DNA of 64,000 nucleotides. Origin: Apostichopus japonicus (lineage: Eukaryota; Echinodermata; Holothuroidea; Aspidochirotida; Stichopodidae). A program made the position numbers and the translations under genes. Below are positions 1 to 11,657 of this stretch, one piece after another. The notes under the pieces were generated by a model. The model did no database searches. It was not told the origin of the DNA and saw nothing but the letters and a program-made list of their open reading frames with translations. The DNA lies in the NCBI RefSeq assembly GCF_037975245.1, contig NC_092563.1:13940001-14004000 (forward strand), read 5' to 3'. Positions within the stretch are counted from its first letter, which is position 1. The number at the start of each line of letters is the position of its first letter.

Positions 1-362
1 AAGTCAAAAGAAAAAAAGAAAGAAGAGAGATATAAAAGCTCCATGGATGCTGATCTGTTTATTTCCACCTTGTGGATGGCCTCTCCAAAAAGTCTGCAAA
101 ATGCATTTTGGCCTGAAGTTGATAAAATATTACAGTTTAGATGACTAGTGGTACTGTTGCATGAAATATAAACACAATCTTAGATATAGCATAAATTAAA
201 CAGAGGCTCAAAATGAAATAACAGTAGAGCTGCAGCAAGGTTTGAAAAGGGAAGGAAGGACCAATTACAGCATCTAAACAGTTTATCCTTTAATATGATC
301 TGTGGCTGTGTATATACTCCGCTTGGAATATGCCATATTTTTCATCATTCATGACAAAGGGG

Positions 363-402
363 ATGTATATATGTATATATATATGTATATATATACATAT
401 AG
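363..402. repeat. (TA)n/(TATG)n microsatellite
   Basis: Alternating TA with interspersed G is visible in the sequence. Confidence 0.9.
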
Positions 403-2308
403 GGCTTGATGCATGTCTCGTCTGCCAGAAATTATATTGCGTGCCAATAAGTTAATTTATCATATTCACAAGCGATCAGGTGCAAATTAAATTTCTGTTC
501 CTTTGGCCATTTCTGTCAAATATCCACATACACAGAGCTTCATTACTTCAGACATGAAAGATGTAATTATAACAATCCAGAAAAGAGTAATAGTTCCAAA
601 GGATTAATTTGTCATGCATTAGAGGCCCCAAAGTCTGACTCGCATCGATTATGATTAATACTGTTATTATTTCTGCTGAAACTTTTTCCCAAAATGTGAA
701 AATATGATTCCTTCCCTACATAATCAGATGGTGGACGAACACAAACGTTTATATGAATTAAGTAGCAATGCGTTAATTGCAAGCTATTGATGGATTGTGT
801 TCCAGTGTTCATCAAATTTATATGTCAGAATATTGAAGCTTCTTTTGAACCTCTATATGCCGGTTACTGACAGAAATATTCTGCCAATGAAATTAACTTT
901 GGCAAAACCCCCCAAACAATTTCATCTTATAAGCAAATTCCTGGTTCCCTTTGACAGATGAAAATATTATATATCCAACAAGACTGCATGAGAAATACAT
1001 GATTGTAACAATTCAACAATGTATCTCTGCATGGAGAAATTTATCCCAGAGTGGCATTAAGTTTTACCGCCTTCTCTGCTTACCCATTCCAGCCCTCCCC
1101 ACCCCCCACCGCCACCCCCAAACAAATTTAACAAGAGAAAGTTCTCATGGAAGCTTTGTTGTACCTGGATTGGTGTTTTATCATGTATTTACTGAATATA
1201 GATAGATTCACTCAATGTAAAGTCAGAGCCTTGCAAGACTTTCATCACTTTCTTCTTCCCTTTTCCTCTCCTTTGCCTCTTCCTTCTTCTCCTGGCCCTC
1301 ACCACCCCCCCCCCCCTCCCTAAGTTGTCTTTCAGGCATGGAAGGTGTATTGATACTACCTTGTTAGTTTTGTAGGATAAAATCCATTCATCAAGAGGAG
1401 TTACTGGAAGAAATTAATCACTGACACTTTTTGTAAATTATGTTAGTGAATCAACCACCACCTCAGAGACATAACAGATTACCAAGCATTGGAAATATTT
1501 TATAGTGTCGTGATTTTGTTAACTAGTTTCTTTCACATGCCATACTGTTCCAAGTTTCTTGCCCTTTTACTTCATTTCCACTGTGAGCGTAACAGTAAAT
1601 AGGAATATGAGGCATCATGAACTTTGTAAGTTGCCACTGTTTCATATATATATATATTTTTTTCTTTTCTTTTCTTTACATATTGCATACAAACATTTTC
1701 ACAGACCGACTGTCTGGAACACTAGTAATTGTTGGCACAATTGGTTCCAAATGATGTAAGAAGTATTGTTAGATAACCTTGGTTAGCATTACACAAAGAG
1801 GGACAGTTTATGCGATATGCGCATTATTACAGAATGAATACCCTCCCACATACACTATTCTTGTGTATGACCTTCTACCAACGTGTAACGAAACGACTAT
1901 CCTTGTAACGTTGGTGTTGAAACCTTCTCATGGAGGAATGAAGACATTTTAATCTACATCAAAATCATTTCAGCTAAATCTTGTCAAATTTGACACATTC
2001 ATAAGAAAGTAAAAAAGTAAAATCTCAAAAGATATCAACTTTGTTTTTTGAACGGTGGTGTATCGGTACATCGACTGACCAATTGACACAGTCAGCCAGT
2101 CACAGCTGGATGAATCTCACAACTGTACAACACTGACATAGCTTTACCAATGAAAGTACAGAGTACAGGTGAGATGATTCAATCATCTCACGTATCAGCT
2201 AGCATATTTGATATAATTATGTCCCATTAGTGCCATCTTGTACCATCAGTGACGACTTCAGCCATGATAAGTCTTCGTGACATTATTCAATAAACAATTA
2301 CCAGTATC

Positions 2309-2342
2309 ATCATCATCGTCGTCGTCGTCATCATCATCATCT
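2309..2342. repeat. CAT/CGT trinucleotide repeat
   Basis: Runs of catcat, then cgtcgt, then catcat are visible directly. Confidence 0.85.
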
Positions 2343-2940
2343 CTGTTGTTCCTCCCAGACACACTTTCTCTGCAAGCTAGTGCACCTTGGAGCAACAGAT
2401 CAGGATTGCTAGGCAATCCAGATATTAAACTGTTGTCATCCTCGCCATTGTAACTCTCTTTATAAAGCTTCTCGCCCTTTTTTCTTTCCTTCTCTTTTTC
2501 TCTCTTTTTTCTCTCTCTTATCTTTTATTTCGAGTGGGGACATGTGTTTGCCGCTAGGAAGGAAACATTAACACTCTCTAATTAAATCAGGTGTGTATGT
2601 TTTGGCTGTGCTAGCAGTGTCTGTCTATGAACGGGAGTTCTAGTACGGTATCAGTTTCGGAAGAGCACCCTCTATATGTGGTCACCAATACTTCGATCAT
2701 GATACAGTTGCACTTTAGATGCTACCAAAAAAAAAAAGAGAATAAAAAAATGATGGGGATAATGTAGCAGTTATTTTTCACATGGATACAATGGAATCAG
2801 GAACGAAATAGGCCTCGGGCATAATGTGCCATGATACTTTGACAATTATATGGTGACAAGTTCACAGTGTGAAAGCTATTGTGCATTGGTGGTAGGCTAG
2901 TATTATTCACCTTTCAGGTAACACTTCAATGGTTCCTTTC

Positions 2941-3060
2941 AATATATATATAATATATATATACATATATGTATATCTATATATATCTATATATATATAT
3001 ATATATATATGTATATGTATACGTATATATATATATATATATATATATTTTTAGATATAT
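2941..3060. repeat. (TA)n microsatellite
   Basis: This is about 120 bp of TA dinucleotides with scattered C and G interruptions. It ends about 60 bp before the composite tRNA-like repeat, and the other copies of that repeat also have (TA)n nearby. Confidence 0.95.
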
Positions 3061-3118
3061 TACTTTTATATAATTGAAATAACATATTTTGAATAACCAT
3101 TCATTTACCAGATCCTAT

Positions 3119-3431
3119 CCTGTTCATAGTATCTCTTTCGAGATCCGGCTCTAGGAATCACAAATGATTTTGAGTTGGTTAGCATCATGCATATTTGATC
3201 TCTAGGGTAAGGCAAAATATGTCACTAAAAACAGAACTATAGTATTGTTCGATACAGGTTACAAACGCCTACAGTGGAATTACGACCTTCCATACCGGGT
3301 TTGAACCTCTGGACATTCAATCAGCATCCATAGCCTAATGGTTAGGGTGTCGGCATATAGAGCAGGAGGCCCGAGTTCGAATCCCGGTGGAGGCTGGAAG
3401 TTTTTCCACTGTTATGGATTTTCCAACTCAC
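3119..3431 (+). mobile_element. Composite tRNA-like dispersed repeat, copy 1
   Basis: This is the longest and best-kept of four related copies (others at 23632, 43005 and about 54505). Its last third resembles a tRNA gene. A box-A-like TAGCCTAATGG lies at 3331-3341 and a box-B-like GAGTTCGAATCCC at 3373-3385, the two internal Pol III promoter elements. About 200 bp upstream of this is also conserved with copy 2. That is odd for a simple SINE, where the tRNA head is normally the 5' end. A second box-B-like motif on the minus strand lies at 3299-3309. (TA)n tracts lie on both sides. The shared sequence shows that it is a dispersed repeat; calling it a SINE relative is inference. Confidence 0.75.
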
Positions 3432-3483
3432 TGATTATTAGCAAAAAATATGCCCAACTCCCTGCAATTTCAAAATATGTAAA

Positions 3484-3484
3484 A

Positions 3485-3519
<35 letters not shown>

Positions 3520-3532
3520 ATATATATATAGA
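3484..3532. repeat. (TA)n microsatellite
   Basis: A TA tract immediately follows composite tRNA-like copy 1. Confidence 0.95.
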
Positions 3533-5215
3533 AATTATATTATTAAATATGAAATTTATGAGATTATTTATTACCACATTTTAACACATTTTCTTGTAGA
3601 ATATTGTTTTAATACATCAATGACAGGACTTATTGTTTATCCATGCCAAAATGCAAGTATGCAGCTCGACATACTTTATGACCCTCTCCCTAATTCACAA
3701 GCGCCACACATATCCATGTTCAAATTGAAAATCATGTATTAAAGGGCCATGTTCAATTATTTAGTCACAGACAATGTTTTATCCCCAGTGTTATAAAGTT
3801 ATCTCCTTCTGCCATCCTACCTTTATCCCCTACCTATAGGTCCTCTGCCTACCCTCCTCCAGTTCTCCTCTCTCCTCCCCAGTCCTCTCATCTTGACCTT
3901 TCATTTAAACTCCCGTATATAGACACCATTAGCTGTTTTTTAGCCCCTGATTGAAATAAGTATGATGAGAGCACCTATTGCAATTTGGGTCATGGCAGTT
4001 GTTGCAGTCAGTAACAGATGATTTTTGGTGACATTATGGCAAGTTTATATTACGGGCACGGCAATTTCTGCTGCGCTGTTAATCAAATCAAAACCTTGCT
4101 GACATCCCTTATTCACCCCCCCCCCCCTTATTCGTCAAGTGCACTTCACTGCCAATGTCGTACATCCCTGCCCATACTCCAAACTTTCTTTGAGAGCGTA
4201 TCTTTGAAAACTGATAATGTTATGCATTTACCTCGTTGGCAGACTTGCTCATAAATATCCACATTTTATCACTCACCACCTGTCCCCTCTTCTCCCCATA
4301 TACACCCAAAGATCGCCGCCTACCTCCTTCTCATTCTACCACCCAAAGTCTCTAGTTTTTGTGCTATTGCTCTGAAGAGAGCATGTAGTCGAGATCTCTA
4401 AGCCATAATCTTTAAGCCGTTGGTAACCATCCTTTCGTATTTGGGGCCTCAGAAGTCAAAAGTCCAGCAGGGGGACAATCTCTGCCTTGCCTCCCGATTA
4501 CTATCGTTGTCATTTTTGAAGGGCGTTTCTCACTGGAGTAGTTTTTTTCCGGTGTAGAGAGACACGGTATCCACTTACAGAATCTTAAAACATCGACAAC
4601 AAAGCATGGTCTAATGTGTGTACATGAATTCGAAATTTTTCAACCAAAAACTGGTCATTTACCTTTCGCAGTTTATGTTAGTGAAAGTATAAGAATATTA
4701 ATAAAAATAGAAGTTTTTTTCCTTATCATCAAAAATTGCGGTTGTTTTCAGTTCGACTTCATCAAACAGAGTTAATTACTTCTGATGGGAATGAAATGAA
4801 TGATTTGTTTGAAATGAAATAAGATAACAAAAAAAAAAAATGTTGCTTAATGACTTTGTTTAATGAGTTTTCAGTTTTTGAGATGATAATATTCTTCAAA
4901 CCTGATAAACAAAAAATGTACCGCACCAAAGAAAAAAGGAAAAAAGAGAGGAAAGATCTAGGCTCTGAGTCAAGCTATTGATCATTTACTGAAATGTCCT
5001 GCATAGTCTGTCGAATGGCTTTTATTCTTTACCTCAGTGAACTATTTTAGAGGGCAATAAGAATTGTTTCCGACAAAATTTCTGTCGATTTCATCGCACT
5101 ATGAGACGTTCATGTTCATTTGTCATAGAAGTTGATGGCTCCATGAACGAGACCAAAATGAAAGGTAGAAGTAAGAACTGTCACGGGGAAGAAAGAGGGG
5201 AAAAAAGGAATAAAG
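3533..5215. other. Non-genic stretch
   Basis: No supported gene. There are C-rich (about 4118-4128) and A-rich tracts, and small unsupported open frames only. Confidence 0.6.
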
Positions 5216-5239
5216 AAGAAGAAGAAGAAGAAGAAGAAA
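5216..5239. repeat. (GAA)n microsatellite
   Basis: Eight consecutive GAA triplets are visible. Confidence 0.9.
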
Positions 5240-6893
5240 TCGAGATTTAGAAGCTGGGGCCATTATATAAGCAATGAAATTGAAAGAGGGCTGTAAAGAT
5301 AATCACCCTAGAGAAGGTTGTGTTTTAGAAAACAGACAATTCGTCGTGGAGTTCATACCGGAATTCTTTGACAGGAGGAGGAGGTGGACATAATTTAATG
5401 TCCAGGAACAGAGTGAAAGGAACAAAAAATTAAATGGAAGATGTCCTAAAAATAGAACTACAGTAAGAAGACCAAAAAAAAAAAAAAAGGAACAGAAAAA
5501 AGTGCATTTGGTTAGGTTCAAATTTGTTTATTTTCTTATTAAGGAATAAAGTGTCTGCAGCCGTTACGTGTCATCGGAATTAAAACGCATTAATGAAGTG
5601 GACAGGATCATACGTAACATTGAAGTAACAAAGCTGGCAACTCGCTATGGGAGATCTTGGAATTTTATGGTTTGTATTTAATAAGGTGGTGGCTTTGGTG
5701 CAAAAAAAAATTTGGATGAAGTCTTTTGAAATGATCCAGTGATTTAAAGTGAACTTTCAGGCCCTACATATGGAAACGTTTGCTCTATTAATGACCCGTT
5801 TTCGGAGAATTAAATGCTGTCGTATACGCACAGGAGGCGTTGCGGTTTTCACTCTCCGAAATTGCTGTGAGGGCACTGCACACTGTGCTGTGTTCAGGTT
5901 AGCCGCATAAAGGAGGAAAAATTTCTTACGATGCTTTTGATTTGCTGGTGAAAAGTACGGACCTTAATATATCGACCAATCAAGTCGAAGTTTATATAAC
6001 TATAGAGAGAAGAGTCAACAAACTTTTCTTTGGGCATAGGAATGAAATTGGTTATGCAATCACACTCCCAGTTAGCACAATGTTAGCATTGAGAGATAGG
6101 GACATTTTGGAGAGGTTCACTGCTTTCCGAAGTGGTTCTTACTTTTTCAGATTAAAAAGTACCAGCTTTATTACACATATCATTGTAAAGAGGACACAAT
6201 ATATTTCAAAATGACATAAAAAAGAATTTGTGCTGTACTTTGAAAGTTATGAAAAGAGTTGGCGCGAAATGTGCTTATTTTGTAGCGATATTTGCTGCGT
6301 AACGGGGGGGTGTTTTGTGCCAAGTTCCGCAAGGATTCCAATTGGCTATGTAGAAAAGCCTATAATACAGCTGTACCTTCCCAATCGAAAATGAGCTTAT
6401 TTTAAACCGAAATAAATTCCAGGAAGTCCAAGTATATCTCAGCTAATGATTAAGAGATGAGGCCTATCCTATTGGAAAAACAAATGTGAGTTTTGTGAAC
6501 ATATGGAACCCTTATGGTTTTCTCTCTTATATTTAAAGATCAATAATAGTGCAAGTGAGTATAGTGATATTTCTATGCTGAGAAAGTCCAGCCTTCATAT
6601 ATGGGCTTATAGTGCATGTAACTTTGAACTCAGTTCAACAAAAGTGTATTTTTTTCAGGGGAAAGTTTATGTTTGGAGTAGAAAAGTCGGACATTTAATT
6701 CAGTTGACTTTAAACAACAACCATATTTCTACATCTTGAGGAGCATGCATGCAAAAACTTGTAATACTACTTTAATGGTAGAATGCCTCAACATTTTGTA
6801 GCTGAGGTAAAAATCTGTACTGTATAGATAAATTTGTTGTTCTGTCTGCACTTTTGCCTTGCCATACTAAGATGGGAAAGTGATTCTGAAATC
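5240..6893. other. Non-genic stretch
   Basis: Two short open frames (5942-6214 and 6503-6739, both +) show no domain, no repeat relatives in the window and no coding-like composition. I treat them as chance. Nothing else is visible. Confidence 0.55.
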
Positions 6894-7283
6894 TTAAAGG
6901 AGAAATAAACCCTGGGGTTTGCAGTGACCACATAGTAGAGACTAATATTCTTATACCCTCCGTGAAATAATTAGTCAAAACTACCTTTCCCCGAATTTCC
7001 AGGAATTTTCTAATTATTTTTTCACACGTACTGTGTTGGCGGTCATTATGTAACGAGGGCGCTTCAAAAATGATGTCAGCGGGCCACATCATAATTTTAA
7101 CAATTCCTCTCTCTGCATATGAGTCGTACACTTGCTCTCAGAGATTGTTCGGAAGTTGGTGCAAATTAAATGCCGGAGTGCCAAGCATTTGGTTGTGAAA
7201 ACAGGAGAGGAGAAGAAGGAGCAGGGAAGGGAAAACGATATTATGTTATTCCTGACAGGAAAAGGTTTCCAGAGAAAAGAGAA
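6894..7283 (+). mobile_element. Possible left end of a Kolobok-like TTAA transposon with THAP exon
   Basis: A TTAA tetranucleotide at 6894-6897 is followed by AGGAGAAATAAACCC. This has the same layout (TTAA, then AG/AGG) as the better-supported TTAA elements in this window. A THAP-type exon begins 272 bp further on. Kolobok transposons are known to insert at TTAA and to encode THAP domains. I could not find a matching right terminus, so the element would be truncated or longer than I can trace. The assignment rests on motif layout only. Confidence 0.3.
7170..7283 (+). CDS. THAP zinc-finger N-terminal exon (partial)
   Basis: The frame starting at 7170 encodes about 38 residues resembling the start of a THAP DNA-binding domain, a C2CH zinc finger found in host regulators and in P/Kolobok transposases. 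The initiator Met-Pro is followed by Cys4 and Cys9 in a C-x4-C pair, a basic linker, and a Tyr-Tyr-Val-Ile-Pro segment in the place of the family's F-x-F-P. From about residue 39 the frame loses similarity and stops at 7355, so an intron or decay probably begins near 7284. The second Cys-x2-His pair and the AVPTIF motif are not found downstream. It could be the first exon of a host gene or of a transposase. The TTAA-AGG sequence 270 bp upstream slightly favours the latter. Confidence 0.5.
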
Positions 7284-9367
7284 TGTACAAAAGCACCAAG
7301 CTTGCCCTTCCGTCGCAGAACTGTTACTATAGTGTTTCCTGTACTAGCATCATAGTAACTGCCAGTGTCGGCCACAGATGCGATCTCAAGCTCTTAGTCT
7401 CGTTGTCTCAGTTCCTCTACTGTCAATTTGATAGCAGTCAAGTCCAAATGCATCCATGTTCTTTTTTTTTCAAAAATTTCCCGCGCCCGGAAAGTGTTTC
7501 GGAAGAATATTTGACCAGATATTGCCTTAGTGAACGGAAGTGAACGGAAGCGTAGGAAATGTTTGGCTCAGAAGGTTTCAATGTGTTGAAATGTGATATG
7601 TGCGGGCTCGCTTACAACACGAATCAAGCGGGCATTTTCCGAATTCAAACAAAATGGCGAATGCCATGAGTGACAATTAAATCGATTTTTAAAGGTAAAA
7701 AAGAAATGTTTTCAATCATTCGTGTTGTTTCTGTCTAAAAGAGCACACTGCAAAACGGTCTGCTCTAAGCAGAAAATGCTAGAGTTTGTTTCTCATTTAA
7801 CTCTCTGCATACTTTGACATTGGATTGTAACATTGCCTCAGCCTGACCCAGCCAAAGAACTAATACACATACTTGTCAATTTTTTTGCTGTATATGAACA
7901 ATTGGTATGTTGATAAGTGACAGACAACACCATGTCCTTAGTGAGAAATAAGTGCCCTCCCCCTCCCCCCACCCCCTTCCCCCTTCCCCCTATTAAGAAA
8001 ATTTTGAACTTTTAAAAGAAAGACGCCAACCTACCAAATTTGCCCAATGAACAGCCTAAATTACTATGTGGTCTAGTCCGAGTGCTTGGTCTTCTGCAGT
8101 GCGATCACTATAGTGTTTGGCTAATACTGGACTTTCCGTAGAATGACTATAAGCCGACGACAATCTCAGTGGGTTGGGAAGGAGACATATTGCACGAGGT
8201 CGATAACACTCACTTCAGTCTCTCACCATGCATGCATATGGACATGCACCCACATAACCAAAGATCTAGTTTAACACTCTGAGAACGTGCATACGTAGGT
8301 ACGTACGTAGGCATCGACTACTGCGTTGTTGTGGTCAGACAATGTAGTAACAGATTAGTCGAGGCCTCCCCAGAATGGTTTTTAAAGTAGGTCGGTGAGG
8401 GCAGTACGAGTATCATAATTTCATCGTGACGAACCGCAGGCACCTAAAAAGATGCCCTGAGCACTGGTTTGGCCCCTCTTTTATTCACTTTTCCTAGGGA
8501 GGCTCTCCTCAAGGATAGCGCCCAATATGTCAGCCGTAAAATATTTCATTATGTTTATGTCTGCCTGTCTAAATGTAAACACATCTCAAAGTTGCAACTC
8601 TTGTAAATTTTACTCAAATGTGATCAAGTTTTGGGGCCATAATCATCGGAGCTGCGGGGTTTAATGGCCCTTCTTAAATAATATCTGAAGTGTTATGTTT
8701 TGAGAAGGTGCCTGCTTTAACACAGAAAGAGAATTCGTTGCTTACAAATAGCCCCAATTATGGGAATGAGGCGAAAGATTAAAATGTAAACATTTAGGTT
8801 TGCAAGATGCTTAACTGTCCAGTTTTGCCAGGGATAATTTTGCTTTATTGACGTGGTTTTTGACAGGTGACAGGCCTAAGTCGTGACAAGTGCAATATGG
8901 CATTTAAGGGTGGAGGGGGGAAAAACTTTGTTGCGGACAATTTCTTTACTTTCTTTACGGGATTTTTATTCTGTCCTCCTAGTTTTTCTATCCTTCAACA
9001 TAAAAATAAATGACAAGAATTGTTTAATCATTACTTACATCTCGTGCCAATCATTTCATTAGAAAACAGTGGTCATGACATTTTGCCTGTCATAGGGTTC
9101 TTTAGGAGAGGCCCCCCCTGACTGCACCAAAGGGGTACATTCAAGGGTTTATCATATCAGCCACAGGGAGGACACTACATTTTATAAATGACTAATTTTA
9201 TTTTTGCTCTCTGCATTCTGTGGTAGATTGTTCTTGTTCCATGCTAAAGTATATGAACTATAACAACACTAATATTCTTACATAGAACAGAAGAAGAGAA
9301 AGGAAATTGCTTTGAACACGAGGCCCTTGGAAATATTTTCGTATTATTGAAAAGTAGCGTTTTTTCA
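7284..9367. other. Non-genic stretch
   Basis: I searched this for the rest of a THAP gene and found no clear second exon. It has a C-rich tract near 7959-7990 and nothing else recognisable. Confidence 0.5.
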
Positions 9368-9655
9368 AATTTTCACATCAAAATTTCCACGATCTTGTTT
9401 AATACTTTTGTTAATTTTTTTACCTGAAAATTTTGAAAGTTGGATTGAAATAACTTGTATGTCAAGTTTATGAAGATATTACTGTGTCATGATATTAGCC
9501 ACTGTTTCACTCAATTTTCACATCAAAAGTTCCACGATCTGGTTAAATACTTTTGTTAATTTTTTACCGATTATTTTGAAAGTTGGATTAAAATAACTTG
9601 TACGTCAAGTTTACGAGGTTATTAACTGTGTCATGATATAAGTCACTGTATCACT
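9368..9655. repeat. Two-copy tandem repeat, about 145 bp
   Basis: The segment beginning with aattttcacatcaaaa at 9368 recurs at 9513. The whole unit aligns with scattered differences (for example cttgtttaatac versus ctggttaaatac). Confidence 0.9.
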
Positions 9656-10089
9656 CTGATTTATTGTCATTAAAATTATCTATGTGATATAAAAAGTGAT
9701 TTTCGTCTGATTTATTTACTATTTATTATGATAAATTGTGGCTCAAGAATATAAGGTAGTTTATACAGTGAAATTTCTTTATATTATGAAAGTGATATCA
9801 AATGAATTAGGCAAATGTAAGGAGTAAACAGGAAATAGTGAGTGGTGCCTAAAATATGATCTTAAACCATCGAAAATATTTTAAACTATGAAATTAGAGC
9901 AATTAATTATAGTGGTTTGTTTAATTTAACAGTCTGTATACTTCTACCTATTCTCAAACCCATTTTACTGAAGCAGGATCAGTTAAATTTTTCCCCTTTT
10001 TTCCTAAATTTTTAGCATATTTTGAATATTGAAAATGTCAACTCCTCCTGCTGTTTGCATAGAAATTACAATACAGAAGCTGGGTAGGT
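9656..10089. other. Short non-genic AT-rich stretch
   Basis: Nothing recognisable between the two-copy repeat and the 131-bp satellite. Confidence 0.6.
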
Positions 10090-11657
10090 GGTACGTATAC
10101 CGGTATCATAATGTTAGGTTTATGTTCTAAACATTTCATGGTGTGTATAGAGCTATATATCTTAAGTATTACTTTTCATTGGCATCTGCAGGGTGGTGTT
10201 TCAGTACACCATTCATACACCATACATGCCTTTCTATCATAATGTTAGGTTTATGTTCTAAACATTTCATGGTGTGTATAGAGCTATATATCTATATTAC
10301 TTTACATTGGCATCTAAAGGGTGGTGTTTCAGTACCATTCATACACCATATATGCCTTTCTATGATAATGTTAGGTTTATGTTCTAAACATTTCATGGTG
10401 TGTATAGAGCTATATATCTTAAATATTATTATACATTGGCATCTGTAGGGTGCTGTATCAGTACACCATTCATACACCGTATATGCCTTTCTATGATAAT
10501 GTTAGGTTTATGTTCTAAACATTTCATGGTGTGTATGGAGCTATATTTCTTAAGTATTACTTTACATTAGCATCTGTAAGGGGCTGTATCAGTACACCAT
10601 TCATACACCATACATGCCTTTCTATGATAATGTTAGGTTTATGTTCTAATCATTTCATGGTGTGTATAAAGAGCTATATCTTTAATATTACTTTACATTG
10701 GCATCTGTAGGGTGCTGTATCAGTACACCATTCATACACCATACATGCCTTTCTATGATAATGTTAGGTTTATGTTCTAACATTTCATGGTGTGTATAAA
10801 GAGCTATATATCTTTAATGTCACTTCAATTGGCATCTGAAGGGCAGTGTGATCAGTACACCATACATACACTGTAAATGCCTTTCTATCATAATGTTAGG
10901 CTTTTGTTTTTATCATTTCATGGTGTGTATCGAGCTATATCTTTAATATTACTTTACATTGGCATCTGTAGGGCGGTGTTTCAGTACACCATTCGTACAC
11001 CATACATGCCTTTCTGTCATAATGTTAGGTTTATAAATGTTCTAATCATGTCATGGTGTGTATAGAGCTATATATCTCTTGAATATTACTTTACACTGGC
11101 ATGTGTAGGGTGCTGTATCAGTACACCATTCATACACCGTATATCCCTTTCTGTCATAATGTTAGGTTTATGTTCTAAACATTTCATGGTGTGTATAAAG
11201 AGCTATATATCTCTAATGTTACTTTACATTGGCATGTGTAGGGCGGTGTTTCAGTACACCCTTCATACACCATACATGCCTTTCTATGATAATGTTAGGT
11301 TTATGTTCTAACATTTCATGGTGTGTATGGAGCTATATATCTTAAATATTACTTTACATTGGCATGTGTAGGGGGCTGTATCAGTACACCATTCATACAC
11401 CATAAATGCCTTTCTAGCATTATGTTAGGATTAGGTTCTAATCATTTTCATGGTGTATATAGAGCTATATATCTTTAATATTACTTTTACTTTGGCATCT
11501 GTAGTGCAGTCTATCAGTACACCATTCATACACCATATATGCCTTTCTATCATAATGTTAGGTTTATGTTGTAATCATTTCATGGTGTGTATCGAGCTAT
11601 ATATCTCTTGAATATTGGCATGTGTAGGGTGCTATATCAGTGCACCCTTCATACACT
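10090..11657. repeat. 131-bp satellite array, about 12 units
   Basis: The marker aatgttaggt (or a one-base variant) recurs at 10110, 10241, 10367, 10498, 10629, 10760, 10892, 11021, 11158, 11291, 11421 and 11554. Spacings are 126-137 bp, most often 131. Each unit also carries a cattcatacacca segment and a catttcatggtgtgtat segment. Open frames in the array (for example 10143-10448 +) are by-products of the repeat. Units differ by substitutions and small indels, so the array is not freshly amplified. Confidence 0.97.

Larger units (their letters stand above)
1..2940. other. Non-genic stretch
   Basis: No open frame here has a recognisable domain, and none exceeds about 85 codons. The stretch holds a short (TA/TG)n tract at 363-402, a poly-C run near 1305-1318, a T-rich tract near 1640-1680, and a CAT/CGT trinucleotide tract near 2309-2342. 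I see nothing else. Confidence 0.6.

Noticed and set aside
3738-3760. TTAA followed by AGGGCCATG as an element end
   Set aside because: No partner terminus found.
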